From positions 135,438-199,437 of the forward strand of contig QNGE01001028.1 of assembly GCA_008508345.1 (NCBI GenBank): a DNA stretch of 64,000 nt, written 5' to 3'. Below, in pieces: positions 59,640 to 64,000 of the stretch. Position numbers and translations under genes: made by a program. The notes beneath the pieces are model-generated. The model worked only from the letters and a program-made list of their open reading frames with translations. It was not told the DNA's origin and made no database searches. The stretch's first letter is position 1. Every line of letters begins with the position of its first letter. Source of the DNA: Paragonimus westermani. Taxonomy: Eukaryota; Platyhelminthes; Trematoda; Plagiorchiida; Troglotrematidae.

Positions 59640-60105
59640 TCTGTTAGTCTATTTTGAATATACTCCACCTCGTCGTGGAGAACGTCTCGTGTACAGATCT
59701 TGTGGGCTCTGTTTATCGTACGGACACTGCCTATCTAATGGAACCGGGCAAAACTCTGAATTATTCATCAGGTCGGCTCCCCGCAATCCAAATATGTCAG
59801 AGTGCGACGGTTATCAGTGTCTGGGACCATCGCCACCAGACTGCATGATGCATATCTGCGTGCGCACAGGCAGTTCGTAGAGACTCTTAACCTTCTGCGG
59901 TGTTCTTTTCCAAAACCTCTTGAAGCCCGGTAGAACATGAGCCGAACGATGCTGTCATCTTTTACTGACCCATACATACACCATCAAGACCAACAGCTCT
60001 TTCTATCAGACTGTGCTACGCCATATCCTGCAAGACATTTACTGATCTGTATGACCTGTTTTATTGCTCCATACATAGTTCACATACATTTCGTGCAGTT
60101 ATAAA
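59640..60105 (+). pseudogene. Coding-like stretch with stop and frame changes, unrecognised
   Basis: One frame reads YVRVRRLSVSGTIATRLHDA, then LRAHRQFVETLNLLRCSFPK, to a single TAG at about 59933, then continues as NMSRTMLSSFTDPYIHHQDQ and PARHLLICMTCFIAPYIV to about 60105. Upstream, other frames give VGSVYRTDTAYLMEPGKTL. G+C is higher than in the flanks. The pattern resembles a decayed ORF of a gene or mobile element. No family is recognised. Confidence 0.35.
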
Positions 60106-62729
60106 ATTCTGATTAGATTGACCGTAGACTGTCGTTTGTAAACTTATTATGAACTCTACGAGAAACTGAATGAGGCGACAAAAAATATATTGAACAACAA
60201 CCAGCAAACGGAGTGCATATTAGTGGATATAAGCGGTTTTATTCAGCTCTGTACCTGGTGATCGAAATCTGACACGGGCGCAATAGAGATGGTGCATCTT
60301 ATCAGAGAAACCCGTAGGACACTATCTTGACGGACTTGTGCAGTACTTAAGTGTTCTGGTTGACTAGGACAAAGGGTGAATGCTGTGAGCATGCCTCATG
60401 AGGACGCATGCTTCTTTATGCTTGCGAATTGGGGAATATAATGACATGCTCCCAATATGAACATGTTGCTACGCTGAGCGCAACACCCCCCACAATGACT
60501 ACAGTATCTGGATAGAACTGAGACATTCTATAACCCCAGCAGCGGTGGAAGCATAACTTTTCCAAGAATACTGAAGCCCACAAGAAAGTAAGCAGTCATA
60601 TTCAAAACGTTTCTAGCTACATCTCACTGACTGTCTGCGCAGTTTATAACACTGCACCCCTTAAGGAAATGACTTGTAAAAAAATCGCTGTTAGCATTCG
60701 GACGACTGTCAAACCTTGGCAAAAAAAGACAATTTTTTCTCGCACGTAGGGATCTATGAAGTGAGGTGGCGCTCTTAGAGTACGTGAGCAAAATCAAAAG
60801 TAACCAACCCTTTTAGATTTTTACGTTTATTTGCTCTGGTGTAAATTCGTACACAAAACTTCAAAATGTAATAACCATGACAAACATTTGTACAAAATGT
60901 ACACGCCGAAGTTGATTTTGTAACCAACGTGGATGTTGAACTGGACGTATTATGCTTCATGTATAACATTTCCGTTGATGTATTTAATCGCTTCTGCACA
61001 AGTGACCGTTGAAACATTAAGGGCACACTGTGAAAAATCAGTGTGCAGTTTTCTATAAAAAGACATTTCTGGAACCCTTGTTGGTGTGGTTTCTGTCTCC
61101 CAATCTTCCGTATTTCAAAAACCCAGACAAACTAGTGGTTTTGCACGAAAGAAAAACGCAATAGATTCGTCAGTCTGCTTGAGCTGCATTTTTAGATACG
61201 CCTCCTTCAAGGTCAAAGAAACTTTAGAGTAGACAGTTTTAAAACACCAAGAGTGGGCTATCGAATATTCCAACCACCCTCATATTCTTGTCACTCCCGT
61301 CTGATGTTTCAATGCGGAAATGAAATGTGCAACGGAAGAAATATTGCGTGAACCTAGATCATTCATGCTGTTAGAATAGAAACTCGCGACGTAACTAGGT
61401 CAACTGCCACCATGACATACCACAGAAAACGGTGGCGGTGAGTCATAGCTGAGGATTTGTCTCATATTTCCTACAATCCTGAAGCAAATTCATGCTGGGT
61501 CAAGCTCAGCTTTGCGATGGTACATGATCGTTCATTCGATCGGGAACTTAAGGTGTAAAAACGATGTCCATATTGCAATCATCACGAAAAATTCTTCGAC
61601 ATATTTTGGATTAAGACAGTCACAATGCATTCGAGTTTGGTAAATCCGTATTGTGTATGAACAGTTATATACTGGCGCTTTCAGACGTGTTGATTACGTA
61701 CCTATTCTATTGATTTGTAGGTAACCATAACGGCAGTTAGAATATGCTGATGCTATGGGAATAAAAAAAGTTATTACGGAGATCCAGCGTAGCGAAGTTT
61801 AATCAACCTCAAATCATTAAATTACGCATTAGCTCGTGGAAGAATTTCTAATAGTGTGGTATGAATATATTGGAAACTGTTGGAAAGGGTTATGATGCTT
61901 CACTTGTTCTACATTCTGTTTAGACAAAATACAAAATATTAAAACAAAATCACACTACTGGCGTTAGAAAGTAGTCGGTAGTTTTATCCTACCTTTGGAA
62001 ATCGATAGATGTTGCACAATACCTGTGGAAGCGTACAACCTCGTCTAGAATAAACGGTTTGGCCTTCGTGGGTTATCGATTCTCATTCACAGCAGCATAC
62101 TCCTCAGAAATCAATGTTAATATTAACTCAAAACTAATCCTGCACAAAACCGCTTGCTGGTATCATGCAGGAGGATTGTGACTTCTTAGGATAAAAGTCA
62201 GGTAATAACTTCTCGATATTTCTGGATGGACCCTGCAACGAGAAGCCCTCTTCATGGTTGATAAGTATCCTGTGTTGCGTAATCGCCAACCGTGAGAAGT
62301 AGGCAAGATGTAGTAATCCCTTTTAACGAGTTACTCCGTGTGTCATTTTTCCGAATGTGTGGCAGGTTACAGCGCTCAGTTAACCGTAAAACATCATGGG
62401 GTAGACAATATCATCAGTTTTCCAGCCGTACCCCTCTTGCACACAAACGGGGTTTGGTTTAGACAGTTTTATTACTCCCAAGCTTATTTTTAAGCCTGAA
62501 AAACTGTAGGCAGAACAGAAAGTGCTGAAAAAACTCATACTAGAAGTGGGTACCCAGATAAATTCTCTGAGACACGTAGCGCGGTAGATAAGCACTCTGA
62601 ATCTGTACTTATGTGCCAAAAGAAGTTCGTTTTTTATTCACGGCTTTCAAAGATAACCACCGAGTAAACAACGTGATGCATAAACCAAGGAATGTTCTGA
62701 CTGAAAAGTATAAGTCTGTGCGGTTGAGG
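60106..62729. other. No supported gene, 60.1-62.7 kb
   Basis: ORFs at 60775-61026 (minus), 62380-62619 (minus) and the start of 62613-62933 (plus) lack motifs. No repeat was recognised. Confidence 0.4.
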
Positions 62730-62975
62730 TCAGTTCGAACCATCAACAGAAAAGTCATCGATAACCCCGAAAGTAGATTGTTGAAATTTTCCGCCTTTCG
62801 TTTGGTGTACCGGTTCAGTTACAGTTGCAATGGGGTTTTCATGGACAAAGCAGGTCAACAACTCGCCAAGAGAGTTGCCGAACAAGCTCCATTTGGTGAC
62901 CTGAATGTCACCATCATCATCATCAGTTGCTAAACTATTACGACAACAGACCCCGAGTCGACCCGTTAAACTCAC
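62730..62975 (-). CDS. Candidate minus-strand coding segment
   Basis: The minus frame reads ATDDDDGDIQVTKWSLFGNS, LGELLTCFVHENPIATVTEP and FQQSTFGVIDDFSVDGSN. It follows an acceptor-like TCGTAATAGTTTAG and a short (GAT)n run that encodes the Asp stretch. The plus-strand ORF 62613-62933 overlaps in full and is a rival. No family recognised. Confidence 0.28.
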   Translation of the reverse strand: MSLTGRLGVCCRNSLATDDDDGDIQVTKWSLFGNSLGELLTCFVHENPIATVTEPVHQTKGGKFQQSTFGVIDDFSVDGSN

Positions 62976-63270
62976 TCAAGTTACTGTTCCGCAGTAGATA
63001 CCAAAATTTAGTGACTTTCTGCGACGCGGTACTTAACCGAACTTACAGGCCGACGTTATGTGCACAAAAGTTGTTGAGACAACCTATCGAGTTGCCGTGG
63101 TCGTGATTACGTGATACTTTATGTGTCTGTGTTCTACCTAGTCTCTGTTTGTTCTTATATGCATGATGTATATGGCTGGCACGTTTTAATTTCGCTAGTG
63201 GTGATAGTAACTTGTGTTAACTTACCGCAATGTGTCTTTCCTCTATTCTGATGACACAATGATACATTAC
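62976..63270. other. Unremarkable flank of the solo MITE terminus
   Basis: No ORF or repeat recognised. Confidence 0.4.
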
Positions 63271-63358
63271 TAAATGGGTTGAGAATAAAATAACGTTACG
63301 AGCAAGTTGTAATAGTCTACGTTTCAGCCAAAACGTTGTGGCCAAAATCACGATGTTA
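63271..63358. repeat. Solo MITE terminus
   Basis: GAGAATAAAATAACG, GAGCAAGTTGTAATAGTCTA and CCAAAATCACGATG align with the outer 90 bp of the 33.8-kb MITE terminal repeat. It lacks about 16 bp present in the 34.4-kb end. No inverted partner is seen before the window end. Confidence 0.65.
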
Positions 63359-64000
63359 CATTGTTACTGTTGTTCTATTTATCAACAATATGTTGAATAA
63401 GTGGCCCAAAGAGTTTGACTCCATCCACACTAACTTTCGTTAGGACACCTTACAGCTATTGCGTGGCCTCGAAAAATCGTAAACATTCTCATTCAGTAAC
63501 GTCCAATGGGAAAGAAAGACCATTATCCCCCATATTTCCGTAAGTAGCGTCAGGTCATTACCTCTCATTTCAACCAAATTTCAATCATTTCGTAAAACTC
63601 CCATTAATGCGATATACTAATGTTAGGAAAAGCTAATGGTCATTGATGTTCGTTAATTAAGAGCAATTACTTCGTGGAGATATTTGTTCCAAAAAGCAAG
63701 CCTTTTAATTAACACCTTGAAGTGCAATCTGGTGCTGCTTGGTCGTTCACTGGTAGTCTATTAAATTGCGAAAACACTGATTATTATTAGGGTGTACTGT
63801 CTGAGAAGATCATCCTAGCAGTCCTCAGACTGCCTTCCAACTGCGTTTAGTTGAAGATTAAAAGTAACACGACGCTTGTACTGCCAGTGTGATTGCTATG
63901 GAAGTTTTAGTTATAGAGTTTTCTCGTAAAAATTCCCAGCGTAGTCATGAACAACAATGCGTATGAATGCTAATTCTTGCGCAATTTTGTCCTCCGTGCA
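63359..64000. other. No supported gene to window end
   Basis: No ORF of note. It could include the interior of a second MITE copy, but no similarity to the first copy's interior was seen. Confidence 0.4.

Noticed and set aside
60370..60500. RMLLYACELG as the end of an RTE/CR1 LINE RT
   Set aside because: The match to LLLYGCETW is too short, and neither flank continues the family pattern.
1..64000. CRISPR arrays, rRNA genes, bacterial operons
   Set aside because: No regularly spaced repeats, no rRNA core sequences and no prokaryotic gene organisation were seen.

Overview
The window looks like nuclear DNA of an invertebrate, most likely a flatworm and probably a fluke (trematode). It is AT-rich on both strands but keeps many CpG dinucleotides. 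No bacterial operons, Shine-Dalgarno sites or long ORFs are present; the longest single ORF has 144 codons. Short open segments are flanked by GT-AG splice signals. The best-recognised sequences are decayed Penelope-like retroelements whose RT and GIY-YIG signatures resemble those I know from flatworm genomes. The species assignment is inference.

The window is mostly intergenic or intronic DNA with repeats and scattered candidate exons. No complete, confidently named gene was found. Region by region: 0.2-0.5 kb holds a candidate two-exon unit; 0.53-0.65 kb a 58-bp tandem duplication; 0.7-0.9 kb a SINE. 2.4-5.2 kb holds several candidate exons. 5.7-6.0 kb is a minus-strand Penelope RT relic. 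9.1-11.1 kb is an unrecognised, frameshifted coding block. 12.2-15.6 kb contains a plus-strand Penelope-like element with RT and GIY-YIG regions, broken by frameshifts and by a YVDD to HVDC change. 17.7 kb has another SINE. 19.1-21.0 kb has two phase-compatible exon pairs and a weak gypsy integrase relic. 26.8-27.7 kb has a chain of very short candidate exons. 31.1-32.6 kb has a TATA box, a splice donor, a transmembrane exon and Cys-rich exons. 33.8-34.5 kb is a MITE with about 138-bp terminal inverted repeats and a TA duplication. 36.4 and 50.1 kb carry two copies of a second SINE family. 39.3-43.3 kb may be a multi-exon locus with a signal-anchor exon, an 18-codon symmetric exon and a 363-bp internal exon. 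52.7-54.0 kb has a Cys-rich terminal exon on the plus strand and a signal-peptide first exon on the minus strand. 59.6-60.1 kb is another decayed coding stretch. 63.3 kb has a solo copy of the MITE terminus.

Two SINE families (five and two copies), two Penelope relics, one MITE plus a solo end, and a possible gypsy fragment can be identified by eye. Exon calls rest on splice consensus, open frame and phase agreement only. Such pairs also arise by chance in 64 kb, so their confidences are kept low. RNA-seq or comparison with related species would settle them.
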